64,000 nt of DNA. It comes from JAICND01 sp040905905. Its GTDB lineage: Bacteria > Actinomycetota > Acidimicrobiia > Spongiisociales > ZC4RG35. Location: positions 1-64,000 of the forward strand of contig JBBDQN010000030.1 of the NCBI GenBank assembly GCA_040905905.1, read 5' to 3'. Within the stretch, counting starts at the first letter, position 1. The number at the start of each line of letters is the position of its first letter. The translations under genes were made by a program, and so were the position numbers. Shown here piece by piece: positions 49,351 to 58,348 of this stretch. The notes below the pieces were generated by a model. That model saw nothing but the letters and a program-made list of their open reading frames with translations, did no database searches and was not told the DNA's origin.

Positions 49351-50691
49351 ATGCAGGTCGCCGAACAACCAACCAGTGTCCCTGAGGCCCCGAGGGGTCG
49401 TCGGGGATGGCTCGGTTCGATTCGCGACGCCCTCCGCACTCTTCTTCGCGACACTGAAATCGACACCCGGTTGGCCGGAATGCTGGGTGCGCTGGCAGTC
49501 ATCTGGGTTGGCTTTCACATCATGTCGGGGGGGACGTTCTTGACCCCCCGCAACCTCTGGAACCTTTCGGTCCAGACCGCCACGGTCGCCATCATGGCGA
49601 CCGGGATGGTGCTGATCATCGTCTCTCGCAACATCGATCTTTCGGTGGGATCCATGTTGGGGGTCGTGGGAATGTCGATGGCGCTAGTCCAGGCGGAAGT
49701 CCTCCCCGGAATCATCGGCTTTGACCACCCGGCTACCTGGATCATCGCGGTTATCGCAGGACTTGTGCTGGGGGCGGCGATCGGGGGCTTCCAGGGGTTC
49801 ATCATCGCTTATGTAGGGGTGCCGTCCTTCATCGTCACCTTGGGCGGGTTGCTGGTATGGCGTGGCATGGCCTGGGCGCTGGCGAGCGGCCGCACCATCG
49901 CCCCGATGGACTCGACGTTCCAACTTCTGGGCGGAGGGTCCCGGGGGAGGATCGGGGGGCCGGCCAGTTGGGTGGTAGCAGTGGTCGCCTGCCTGGGAAT
50001 CGTTTGGCTGATTCTGTCCGGGCGCCGCCAGCGCCGGAAGTTCGGTTTCCGCCTGCGACCGGTGTGGGCTGAAGTCACCCTCGGAGTTGTCGGCAGTCTG
50101 GCGCTCTTGGCGGCGGTTGCGGTAATCAACAGCTACCCGATGCCAGATGCCCTTGCTCGTCAATATGCCGAAGAGCGCGGGATTCCCTGGCCCGAGGGCG
50201 GGCTGCACATTCCGCTGGGAATCGCCAACCCGGTTCTGATCGCCATCGGCGTTGCATTGGTGATGACTTTCATCGCTACCCGTCGGCGCTTCGGCCGCTA
50301 TGTGTTCGCCATCGGTGGCAATCCGGAGGCTGCCGAGCTGGGTGGGATCAAGACCCGCTTGACCGTTCTTAAGACCTTCACCCTGATGGGCATCCTCGTG
50401 GGAATCGCCGCCGCCGTGCAGACCGCTCGTCTCAATGCAGCCACCAGTGGCCTTGGACAACTTTCCGAGCTTTATGTCATCGCCGCCGCTGTGATTGGCG
50501 GGACCTCACTCTCGGGGGGGGTCGGCACGGTCTCGGGTGCCGTACTGGGCGCCCTCGTGATGCAGTCTCTGCAGTCGGGGATGGTTCTGATGGGAGTTGA
50601 CGCCCCGCTCCAGGACATCGTGGTCGGCATCGTCCTGGTCGTAGCGGTCGCTATCGACACCATCTATAGGCGGCGAGCGAGGAACAGATGA
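49351..50691 (+). CDS. xylH: D-xylose ABC transporter permease
   Basis: A 446-residue polytopic protein of the XylH/RbsC type with about ten or eleven membrane helices. RNLWNLSVQTATVAIMATGMVLIIVSRNIDLSVGSMLG (in parts) and FAIGGNPEAAELGGIKTR are the family signatures, and GTSLSGGVGTVSGAVLGALV lies in the last third. It is about 50 residues longer than usual because of a hydrophilic N terminus (1-45) and a loop (about 265-290, PMPDALARQYAEERG). It should form the membrane channel of the xylose importer. The stop overlaps the xylG start by 4 bp. Confidence 0.9.
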   Translation: MQVAEQPTSVPEAPRGRRGWLGSIRDALRTLLRDTEIDTRLAGMLGALAVIWVGFHIMSGGTFLTPRNLWNLSVQTATVAIMATGMVLIIVSRNIDLSVGSMLGVVGMSMALVQAEVLPGIIGFDHPATWIIAVIAGLVLGAAIGGFQGFIIAYVGVPSFIVTLGGLLVWRGMAWALASGRTIAPMDSTFQLLGGGSRGRIGGPASWVVAVVACLGIVWLILSGRRQRRKFGFRLRPVWAEVTLGVVGSLALLAAVAVINSYPMPDALARQYAEERGIPWPEGGLHIPLGIANPVLIAIGVALVMTFIATRRRFGRYVFAIGGNPEAAELGGIKTRLTVLKTFTLMGILVGIAAAVQTARLNAATSGLGQLSELYVIAAAVIGGTSLSGGVGTVSGAVLGALVMQSLQSGMVLMGVDAPLQDIVVGIVLVVAVAIDTIYRRRARNR

Positions 50692-51482
50692 CGGACGACT
50701 CCAGGGCTCCGGTTTCCTTAGTCGAGATGAGGAACATGAGTGTCAGCTTTGGCGGTGTTCACGCGGTTGACGATGTGTCCATGGATCTGCATCCGGGCGA
50801 GATCCATGCGCTCCTCGGTGGCAACGGTGCCGGCAAATCGACCCTCATTAGGACTCTGTCCGGCGCCCAGAAACCTGACTCGGGTGAGATTTGCATCGGT
50901 GGTGAACCGGTGACAATCGCAAGCCCTCGCGATGCCAAAGCGTTGGGAATCGAGACCATCTATCAAACCCTGGCTCTAGCCGACAACATCGATGCACCCG
51001 GAAATGTTTTCCTCGGTCGAGAAGTGACCACCCGCTGGGGGACGCTCAACGACACCGCTATGGAAGACGCCACCCGCAAGGTGATGAAACGGCTGAACCC
51101 GAACTTCCACAACTTCAAGACGGCCGTCAACTCGCTGTCGGGCGGTCAGCGACAATCGGTAGCGATCGCCAAGGCGGTCCATTTTGACGCCCGCGTCCTG
51201 ATCATGGACGAGCCCACTGCCGCCCTCGGCCCCGCCGAGACGGAGCAAGTGAGGACGCTGATTAGACAACTCAAACAAGAGGGTCTCGGCATCATCATGA
51301 TCAGCCATGACATCCATGACGTTTTCGATCTCGCCGATCGCATCACTGTCATGCTGCAGGGCAGGAAGGTGGGCACGGTCGAGAAGGCCGATGTGACGAT
51401 GGACGAAGTCCTCGCCATGATCATCATCGGGAAACTTCCCGAAGAGGTCACCCAGTCTGAGTTGGCCGATCTCCGGGGCTGA
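50688..51482 (+). CDS. xylG: D-xylose ABC transporter ATP-binding protein, single domain
   Basis: A 264-residue ABC ATPase. Walker A is GGNGAGKSTLIR, the signature is LSGGQRQSVAIAKAV, Walker B is ARVLIMDEPTAALGPAE and the switch His is in IMISHDIHDVFDL. Canonical XylG/RbsA proteins have two such domains (about 510 residues); this one has only one, as in FrcA-type and many actinobacterial sugar importers, so it must act as a homodimer. It is coupled to xylH. Confidence 0.9.
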   Translation: MTDDSRAPVSLVEMRNMSVSFGGVHAVDDVSMDLHPGEIHALLGGNGAGKSTLIRTLSGAQKPDSGEICIGGEPVTIASPRDAKALGIETIYQTLALADNIDAPGNVFLGREVTTRWGTLNDTAMEDATRKVMKRLNPNFHNFKTAVNSLSGGQRQSVAIAKAVHFDARVLIMDEPTAALGPAETEQVRTLIRQLKQEGLGIIMISHDIHDVFDLADRITVMLQGRKVGTVEKADVTMDEVLAMIIIGKLPEEVTQSELADLRG

Positions 51483-51507
51483 TCAGAGCTTCCCAAGGAG
51501 GGGCAAA

Positions 51508-52215
51508 ATGAACTTGCTGGATGGACGAGTGGCGATGGTGACCGGGGCCAGCCGCGGCATCGGAGCGGCGGTCGCCCGCGCTCTGGCCGCCGAGGGCGCC
51601 CACCTCGCACTTGCCTCGCGTAGCGGTGACGACCTTGGAATTGAGGGAGCGGTCGCCCGCCAGGCGGATGTTCGCGATCCCGCCGCGCTGGAAGCGCTGG
51701 TCAAAGAGACCGTCGAACGATTCGGTGGGCTCGACATCCTCGTGGTCAACGCCGGGGTCGGTGCCTACGGGCCGTTTCTCGACCTGCCGGCAGATCAACT
51801 CGAAGAGATGATCGACGTGAATGTGAAGGGCGCCCTCTACTCGATCCGGGCTGCCCTTCCTCACCTCCTCCGCAGCGACGCGGCCGACCTCGTCATGCTC
51901 GCCAGCGAGGCGGGGCGTCGGGGCCTCCCGTTGGAGGCGGTCTATTGCTCATCGAAATTCGCCCAGGTGGGCATGACCCGGGCCCTCGACCATGAACTGC
52001 GCGAACAAGGAGTTCGCTGTACCAATGTGTGTCCGGGCGGGGTGGCAACCGACTTTGCCATGGGACGGGGCCGGACCCCGGACATGCCCGCCCTACAGGC
52101 GATGATGACTCCCGAGGATGTGGCCGAGGTGGTCCTCTTCGTGCTCACCCGGCCCCGCAACCACCGACTGCTGGAAGTGGCGTTGCGGCCGGTGACAGAG
52201 ACTTCCTGGGGCTAG
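51508..52215 (+). CDS. Short-chain dehydrogenase/reductase (SDR)
   Basis: A 235-residue classical SDR. The cofactor motif is VTGASRGIGAAVARALA and the NAG motif is LVVNAGVGAYG; the catalytic Ser lies in LVMLASEAGRRG and the Tyr/Lys pair is AVYCSSKFA (Y-x-x-x-K). It lies 25 bp after xylG with an AAGGAGG site, so it is part of the xyl operon, and may act on a pentose or pentitol, which is inference. The stop overlaps the convergent xylB end by 4 bp. Confidence 0.82.
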   Translation: MNLLDGRVAMVTGASRGIGAAVARALAAEGAHLALASRSGDDLGIEGAVARQADVRDPAALEALVKETVERFGGLDILVVNAGVGAYGPFLDLPADQLEEMIDVNVKGALYSIRAALPHLLRSDAADLVMLASEAGRRGLPLEAVYCSSKFAQVGMTRALDHELREQGVRCTNVCPGGVATDFAMGRGRTPDMPALQAMMTPEDVAEVVLFVLTRPRNHRLLEVALRPVTETSWG

Positions 52216-53699
52216 GTGGTCTGGTGGAAGGTGGGCGCTAGCGCCGGATAGAGCTGACGAAAGCGGTCGTGAGCTTCCCGATAGGTCGCTGCCAGCTCTG
52301 TTGGATCGGCCCCCGGATTGACCACAACGGCCGTGGCGGCGGCCTCTTCGATGGTGGCAAACCAACCCGCACCCACCGCCGCCAGGAGGCTGGCACCAAA
52401 GGCGGCGCCTTCCTCGGTCGACACCGTTGCGATCTCAGCTTCCAGCACGTCGGCGAGGATCTGACGCCAGAGCTGACTGCGCGTCCCCCCGCCCGAGGCG
52501 CGGATCTGGCTTGGCACCGGTACCCCGGCCTGGGTCATGAGGTCGAGACCGTCCCTCAGCCCGAAAGCGACCCCTTCCAGGACTGCCCGGGTGAGATGCC
52601 GGAGATCATGACGGACGGTCAGACCGACAAAGGCGCCCCGGGCCCGAGGGTCCGGATGAGGGGTCCGTTCTCCGGTCAGGTAGGGAAGAAAGAGGAGACC
52701 ATCGCTGCCTGCCGCCACCTTGGCTGCTCCGGCGACGAGGTAGTCGAAAGAGAGGCTCGGGGCCAACGCCTCGCGCAACCACCGCAAGCTTCCGGCCGCT
52801 GACAGCATCACTCCCATCATGTGCCAGCGTCCTGGAACTGCATGACAAAACGCGTGGACCCGACCTCTCGCTTCGATCGAGGGACCGGCGGTGGTGGCAA
52901 AAACAACTCCGGAGGTGCCCAGCGAGAGAGCAACCACCCCCGGGGAGACCGCTCCGACGCCCACCGCGTTGGCGGATTGGTCACCGCCACCGGCGACCAC
53001 GGGCGTCCCCGCTCGCAGTCCGGTGGCCTCAGCGGCTGACTCGGTGACGGTGCCGGTGATCGCCGGGCCCTCGTAGGTCGGCGGTAGGAGAGACGGGTCG
53101 AGGTGAAGCGCCGACAGCATCTCTGGCGACCACGACCTGGCGGCCAGATCGAACAGGATCGTTCCCGAACCATCGGCGACATCGACGGCGAAACCATCTG
53201 TTAGGCGATAACGAACGTAGTCCTTGGGGAGGAGGACATGTCTGACCTTGGCCCAATTGTCGGGCTCGTGCCGACGCACCCAGAGCAGCTTTGGTGCTGT
53301 GAATCCGGTGAGAGCGTCGTTGCCGGTGACCTCGATCAATCTCTCAGGCCCGACCAGGCGGCGAATCTCGTCGCATTCTGCGGCTGTCCGCTGATCGTTC
53401 CAGAGAATGGCGGGACGGACGACTTCGCCTTCGTCATCAAGCAGCACCGAACCATGCATTTGCCCGGTGAGACCGACGGCTTCGACCTCCCCTGCCGACA
53501 CGCCTTGTTCTCTCATCACCTGGCGAACCGCCGCGATCGTGGCCTCCCACCACAGCTGGGGATCCTGCTCACTCCAGAGAGGGTGGGGTATCTGGTAGTC
53601 GTACGACGACGAGCCCACCCCCAGAACGGTCCCGCGGGGGTCGACCAGGATCGCCTTGGTGGCCGTGGTCGAGGAGTCGATGCCGATGACAAAGCTCAT
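52212..53699 (-). CDS. xylB: Xylulokinase
   Basis: A 495-residue FGGY-family kinase that phosphorylates D-xylulose to xylulose 5-phosphate. The N-terminal phosphate loop is IGIDSSTTATKAILVDPRG, GLTGQMHGSVLLD is the sugar-binding and xylulokinase-specific motif, and VALSLGTSGVVFAT with GGGTRSQLWRQILADVL is the C-terminal FGGY signature. The length fits XylB. The ATG overlaps the stop of the mutarotase-like gene by 4 bp. Confidence 0.93.
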   Translation of the reverse strand: MSFVIGIDSSTTATKAILVDPRGTVLGVGSSSYDYQIPHPLWSEQDPQLWWEATIAAVRQVMREQGVSAGEVEAVGLTGQMHGSVLLDDEGEVVRPAILWNDQRTAAECDEIRRLVGPERLIEVTGNDALTGFTAPKLLWVRRHEPDNWAKVRHVLLPKDYVRYRLTDGFAVDVADGSGTILFDLAARSWSPEMLSALHLDPSLLPPTYEGPAITGTVTESAAEATGLRAGTPVVAGGGDQSANAVGVGAVSPGVVALSLGTSGVVFATTAGPSIEARGRVHAFCHAVPGRWHMMGVMLSAAGSLRWLREALAPSLSFDYLVAGAAKVAAGSDGLLFLPYLTGERTPHPDPRARGAFVGLTVRHDLRHLTRAVLEGVAFGLRDGLDLMTQAGVPVPSQIRASGGGTRSQLWRQILADVLEAEIATVSTEEGAAFGASLLAAVGAGWFATIEEAAATAVVVNPGADPTELAATYREAHDRFRQLYPALAPTFHQTT

Positions 53700-54541
53700 G
53701 CGACGGCCGAGTCCAAGACCCGATCAAAGGCAGGGGTGAGACTCGTGCATTCGGTGGCCTCCCAGGTCTCGCGATGTGAGATTGACTGACCCGGTTCGAG
53801 GAGTGCGAGCGGTCCCAGGCTCTCCAGTTCGCAGAACTCGTCCTCGACAAAAACCTGAGCCACCGCGCCCCGGTCCGGGTAGTCACCGGCCCCGGCGGGG
53901 GGTATCTCCTTGATAAAGAGAAAGCCGTCGTTGAGGTAGCCAAGCCGACCGGGTCGTGGCCCTGACCCGATCTTGAAGCGGGGTCCGGCGATGGCGTCGA
54001 CCACAGCGGCGCGCGGGGTCCAGGAGAGGCGGTTGTCGGTGAGATTGGTATAGGGCCACACGATCAGGCTGCCATCGGCAAGATAAGGGTTTGGAGCCGG
54101 GGGGCCACCAACGGGCATGATGGCAATGCCTCCAAGCGGAAGCTGGGTAATCGCCCACACCCCCACTGTCAGGGACGCTGGACCCTCATTCCCCAGGTGA
54201 TGATCCACCGTCAACCTCTCTCCGTCGATCATGACCTCCATCTTCTTTGTCATCCCCGCCGGATCCGCAGGCGCGCTCAGGGTGAAGCCACTGGTCGTGG
54301 TCGTTACCTCGCAAGGCCGATCGTCATTGACGTGGGTGATCCGCGGCACCTCCGGGGCCGCCCACAGCCGGTGTCCTCCGTGGAAGCGGTAGATCCCGGT
54401 TTCAGGATGATCGATGACGACGGTCTCCGCGAGTTGAGCGAACAATTCGGGCCCGCCGGCCCGGCGAAGACCGAGGATGCGCGGTCCGTAGGTCGTGGCC
54501 ACTCTTAGCCGGAAGGGGCCGACCTCCAGGTCGACGAACAC
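53696..54541 (-). CDS. Aldose 1-epimerase-like (mutarotase-fold) protein
   Basis: A 281-residue protein resembling the galactose-mutarotase superfamily (DUF4380-like). TTYGPRILGLRRAGGPELFAQL is the opening strand, YRFHGGHRLWAAPEVP supplies the conserved His-rich segment and LTVDHHLGNEGPASLTVGVWAITQLP the central strand. A glutamate-containing AVAQVFVEDEFCELESLGP follows. It may speed anomer interconversion of D-xylose before isomerisation, given its place between xylA and xylB; that is inferred. Confidence 0.7.
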   Translation of the reverse strand: MFVDLEVGPFRLRVATTYGPRILGLRRAGGPELFAQLAETVVIDHPETGIYRFHGGHRLWAAPEVPRITHVNDDRPCEVTTTTSGFTLSAPADPAGMTKKMEVMIDGERLTVDHHLGNEGPASLTVGVWAITQLPLGGIAIMPVGGPPAPNPYLADGSLIVWPYTNLTDNRLSWTPRAAVVDAIAGPRFKIGSGPRPGRLGYLNDGFLFIKEIPPAGAGDYPDRGAVAQVFVEDEFCELESLGPLALLEPGQSISHRETWEATECTSLTPAFDRVLDSAVA

Positions 54542-54543
54542 CC

Positions 54544-55881
54544 TCAGGTCCCGGACGACCAGATAACCCGGTTCACCCGATTCTCAAGGAGCTCCTGGGA
54601 GCCCGAGACCTGGCCCGGATCGAGTTCGCTCGACACCACCATGGCTTCCAGGGAGGTGAGGGTCTCGTCTCCTGCCTTGATCCGGGTTCCAAGATCGGTC
54701 GACCATCCCGCATATCGCCGGGCGGTTGGTCCCGAGAGGGTCTTGGATTGGATGAGTTCGGCGGCGATTAGCAGGGCCCGGGCCAGAGCGTCGATTCCCC
54801 CAATGTGCCCGTGGAAGAGGTCGGTGCGGGCCACCGATTGACGACGCAACTTCGAATCGAAGTTGAAGCCTCCGGTGGTGAACCCGCCCCCTCTCAAGAT
54901 CTCGTAGAGCACGAGCGAGAGCTCGTCCACCGAGTTGGGGAACTGGTCGGTGTCCCACCCGTTCTGGTAGTCGCCGCGATTGGCATCGATCGAGCCGAAG
55001 ATGCCGTTGGCAACTGCATACGCAACCTCGTGGTGAAAGCTGTGCCCGGCCAGCGTGGCGTGGTTGCCCTCGATGTTGATCCGGTACTCGTCGACCAGGT
55101 CGAAACGCTCCAGAAATCCGTGGACCGACTGACAGTCATAGTCGTATTGGTGTTTGGTCGGCTCCGCCGGCTTGGGCTCGATCAACAGGGTTCCTGCAAA
55201 CCCGATCTTGTGTTTGTGTTCGGCCACCAACGTCAAGAACGTGGCGAACTGCTCCGCTTCCTGCTTCAGGTCGGTGTTGAGGAGCGTCTCGTACCCCTCC
55301 CGACCTCCCCACAGAACGTAATTGACGCCGCCGAGCCGATGGGTCGCTTCGATCGCGTGTTTCACCTGGGCGGCGGCGTATGCGAACACGGCAGGATCGG
55401 GGTTGGTTGACGCACCAGCTGCATACCGGGGATGGGAGAACAGGTTGGCAGTGCCCCACAACACCTTGATGCCGGTGTCGGCGATCTTCTTCTCCGCGTA
55501 GTCGACCATGGTCTCGAGATTGCGGGCCGATTCCGAAAAGGTTTCTCCCTCAGGGGCGATGTCAACGTCGTGGAAGCAGAAGTAGGGGATTCCTAGCTTC
55601 GAGAAGAACTCGAAGGCAGCGTCCATTTTCATGCGGGCGGCAGCCAGGGGGTCATCGGCTACCTGCAGCCAGGGTCGGTCGAAAGTGCCCCTCCCGAATA
55701 CGTCGCTGCCTGGCCAGTTGAACGAGTGCCAGTAACAGACCGCCATCCGCAGATGGTCTTCCATCCGTTTATCGAGGACCATCCGGTCCGGGTCGTAAAC
55801 CTTGAACGTCAGATCGTCGTCGGAATCAGGTCCTCCGAACCCGATCCGATCGGTGACTTCCGAAAAGAACTCAGCTGACAT
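54544..55881 (-). CDS. xylA: Xylose isomerase, class II
   Basis: A 445-residue enzyme that converts D-xylose to D-xylulose with two divalent metals. The metal and substrate residues sit in YFCFHDVDIAPEG, GTLLIEPKPAEPTKHQYDYD, NIEGNHATLAGHSFHHE and GSIDANRGD. The N-terminal extension with YDPDRMVLDKRMEDHLRMA identifies the longer class II form (as in E. coli) rather than the roughly 390-residue class I enzyme common in Actinomycetota. GGGAGGAAAGAGG precedes the ATG. It begins 31 bp after purM on the same strand. Confidence 0.94.
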   Translation of the reverse strand: MSAEFFSEVTDRIGFGGPDSDDDLTFKVYDPDRMVLDKRMEDHLRMAVCYWHSFNWPGSDVFGRGTFDRPWLQVADDPLAAARMKMDAAFEFFSKLGIPYFCFHDVDIAPEGETFSESARNLETMVDYAEKKIADTGIKVLWGTANLFSHPRYAAGASTNPDPAVFAYAAAQVKHAIEATHRLGGVNYVLWGGREGYETLLNTDLKQEAEQFATFLTLVAEHKHKIGFAGTLLIEPKPAEPTKHQYDYDCQSVHGFLERFDLVDEYRINIEGNHATLAGHSFHHEVAYAVANGIFGSIDANRGDYQNGWDTDQFPNSVDELSLVLYEILRGGGFTTGGFNFDSKLRRQSVARTDLFHGHIGGIDALARALLIAAELIQSKTLSGPTARRYAGWSTDLGTRIKAGDETLTSLEAMVVSSELDPGQVSGSQELLENRVNRVIWSSGT

Positions 55882-55912
55882 CCTCTTTCCTCCCTTGAAC
55901 GCCGGGTTGGCG

Positions 55913-56884
55913 TCACGAAACCTGCCCGATGACTATCGCCTCGGGACCTAAAAGGTCGGTCAAGTCGGCGACACTATCGGGCGCGACCACGAGACAAAAC
56001 CCGATACCCATATTGAAGGTGCGCGCCATCTCGGAGTCGCCCACCCCGCCCCACTCCTGTATGCGCCGAAAGACTGGCGGCACCTTCCATGAGCCTGGCT
56101 CGATGACGACGCCCAAACCGGGTGGGATCACCCGTGCCAGGTTGGACTCCAGGCCGCCGCCAGTGACATGGGCGGCGGCATGCACAGAAGAATTGTCCCT
56201 CGCCGCCAGCACCCGGGGTGAGTAGATGACTGATGGCTCCAGAAGGAGATCGACCAGGGTCGAGTCTCCGATCTTCAGGTCGAGATCGCGGCCTTCGATG
56301 ATGGCCCGTACCAGCGAGAAGCCGTTGGAGCGGAGGTTGGGAGAGGTGAGACCGATCACGAGGTCGCCGACCTCCACCCGGTGCGGCCCCCACTCGGTGC
56401 CATGCTCCACCACCCCAAGGGCGGTGGCAGCCAGGTCAACCTGGTCAGGCGCCATGACTCCCGGGTGTTCGGCCGTTTCACCACCAAGCAACGGACACCC
56501 GGCCTCGACGCAGGCCGCCGCGATTGAGTCGACAATTTCCGCGTCACGTTCGGCGTCGAGGGCTCCTACTGCCAGGTAATCCACCACGCCAAGAGGACCC
56601 GCACCCACCGCCGCCAGATCGTCAACGACCATGGCCACCAGGTCGAATCCCACTCCCTTCCATCTCCCGGTGAGGCGGGCGAGCTCGAGTTTGGTCCCCA
56701 CCCCATCGGTGGTCATCATCAACACCGGGTTTAGATAGTGCGGGGGCAGTGTCACGCCTGCGGCAAAGCCTCCGAAATGACCCGTGACACTTTCGGTCCA
56801 GGTTGAGATGACTGACGCCGCGATTCGTTGAACATGACTCTCCGCCCCCTCGAGATCAACCCCGGCCGTGCGGTAGGAGGTCAC
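55913..56884 (-). CDS. purM: Phosphoribosylformylglycinamidine cyclo-ligase
   Basis: A 323-residue AIR synthetase. LMMTTDGVGTKLELARLTGRW and VDDLAAVGAGPL (Asp pair), GGETAEHPGVM, and GLTSPNLRSNGFSLVRAII are family motifs, while HVTGGGLESNLARVIP is the C-terminal signature. It closes the ring of FGAM to give 5-aminoimidazole ribotide. The start overlaps the purF stop by 4 bp, so purF and purM are coupled. Confidence 0.93.
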   Translation of the reverse strand: MTSYRTAGVDLEGAESHVQRIAASVISTWTESVTGHFGGFAAGVTLPPHYLNPVLMMTTDGVGTKLELARLTGRWKGVGFDLVAMVVDDLAAVGAGPLGVVDYLAVGALDAERDAEIVDSIAAACVEAGCPLLGGETAEHPGVMAPDQVDLAATALGVVEHGTEWGPHRVEVGDLVIGLTSPNLRSNGFSLVRAIIEGRDLDLKIGDSTLVDLLLEPSVIYSPRVLAARDNSSVHAAAHVTGGGLESNLARVIPPGLGVVIEPGSWKVPPVFRRIQEWGGVGDSEMARTFNMGIGFCLVVAPDSVADLTDLLGPEAIVIGQVS

Positions 56885-58302
56885 AAACCCCGGTGCATCG
56901 GTTCGAGCAGGTACTTTCCATTGGCGGTGGAGACATCAGTCGGGTAATCACCCGACAAACACGCATGGCAGAAGCCGGCCCCGGCGGTGGCGTCCAACAG
57001 ACCCTGCAAGGACAGATAGCCGAGAGAGTCGGCACCGATGTGTTGGCGGATCTCGTCAACCTCCATCCGGGCGGCGATGAGGGTGGTGCGGTCCGAAGTA
57101 TCCATGCCGTAGAAACAGGGCCAGCGATAGGGCGGGGACGAGATGCGGAGGTGGATCTCGGCGGCACCGGCATCGCGCACCAGTGATACCAATTGTCGTG
57201 TGGTCGATCCGCGCACGATCGAGTCGTCGATCAACACGACGCGCTTGCCGGCCAGCGTCGCCGGGATCGGGTTGAGTTTGAGCCGCACCCCGCGTTCACG
57301 CAGAAGCGGGCTAGGTTCGATAAAGGTTCGTCCCACGTAACGGTTCTTGACCAGGCCGTCGGCGTAGGGAATGCCAGCGGCCGCAGCAAAGCCCTGGGCA
57401 GCGGGAATCCCCGATTCGGGAACCGGAACAACGACATCGGCCGCCACCGGGTGCTCGCTGGCGAGGCGGCGCCCCATCTCGTGACGGGCGGCATGCACGC
57501 TGCGGCCATAGAGCTGGGAGTCGGGGCGGGCGAAGTAGACGAATTCGAACAAACACAGACAGGGGTCGGTGCTGGCAAAAGGCATCTCGCTGCGGACTCC
57601 GGAGCTGTCGATCACCACCATTTCTCCGGCCGCCACCTCCCGGACGAAGCGGGCACCGAGAATGTCGAGCCCCGCAGTCTCGGAGGAGAGAACCCACCCT
57701 CCATCGGGCAGATGTCCGAGGCAGAGGGGACGAAAACCATTGGGGTCCCGAACCCCGATGAGCCTGCCCTGATCCATGATCACGAGGGAGAACGCTCCCT
57801 GAAAGCTGGGGAGCACCTCGAGCAGCGCCCGTTCCAAACCCCGATCATCGGAGCGTCCGTCTTCAACCGACCTGGCAATCGCCTCGATCATCAACTCCGA
57901 ATCGGTGGTGCCCAGGCCAGGGTCGAAGCGGTCGGCCAAATCAGAGGCGTTGGTCAGGTTTCCGTTGTGGGCCAGGGCGATAGAGGTAGCTCCCACCTGT
58001 CGGTGCACGGGCTGGGCGTTCTCCCACCGATTGGAGCCAGTGGTGGAGTAGCGGGTGTGCCCGATCCCGAGATGGCCGTCGAGAGCCGCTAGCGAGGTCT
58101 CGTTGAACACCTGGGCGACCAGACCGAGATCTTTGTAGACGGTGACGGTGGCGCCATCGGAGGAGGCGATTCCAGCCGACTCTTGCCCCCGGTGTTGCAA
58201 GGCGAAAAGACCAAAATAGATGAGCGACGAGGCCTTGTCGCCAGGGGAATAGACCCCGAAAACGCCGCAGGCTTCTCCGGGTCGTTCGAGGGGATCGTGC
58301 AC
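56881..58302 (-). CDS. purF: Amidophosphoribosyltransferase
   Basis: A 473-residue enzyme catalysing the first committed step of purine synthesis. A short propeptide (1-11) precedes the catalytic Cys in ACGVFGVY, the Ntn glutaminase part has GIGHTRYSTTG and AHNGNLTN, and the PRPP motif is RVVLIDDSIVRGSTTRQL (KRVVLIDDSIVRG). Cys residues later in the protein fit a Bacillus-type 4Fe-4S enzyme. GTG start at 58302. It is transcribed after qor on the same strand. Confidence 0.94.
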   Translation of the reverse strand: MHDPLERPGEACGVFGVYSPGDKASSLIYFGLFALQHRGQESAGIASSDGATVTVYKDLGLVAQVFNETSLAALDGHLGIGHTRYSTTGSNRWENAQPVHRQVGATSIALAHNGNLTNASDLADRFDPGLGTTDSELMIEAIARSVEDGRSDDRGLERALLEVLPSFQGAFSLVIMDQGRLIGVRDPNGFRPLCLGHLPDGGWVLSSETAGLDILGARFVREVAAGEMVVIDSSGVRSEMPFASTDPCLCLFEFVYFARPDSQLYGRSVHAARHEMGRRLASEHPVAADVVVPVPESGIPAAQGFAAAAGIPYADGLVKNRYVGRTFIEPSPLLRERGVRLKLNPIPATLAGKRVVLIDDSIVRGSTTRQLVSLVRDAGAAEIHLRISSPPYRWPCFYGMDTSDRTTLIAARMEVDEIRQHIGADSLGYLSLQGLLDATAGAGFCHACLSGDYPTDVSTANGKYLLEPMHRGL

Positions 58303-58348
58303 TCAGGCATGGTACCCACCCGATCGGTCCACCCCGACCACAGCCTCA

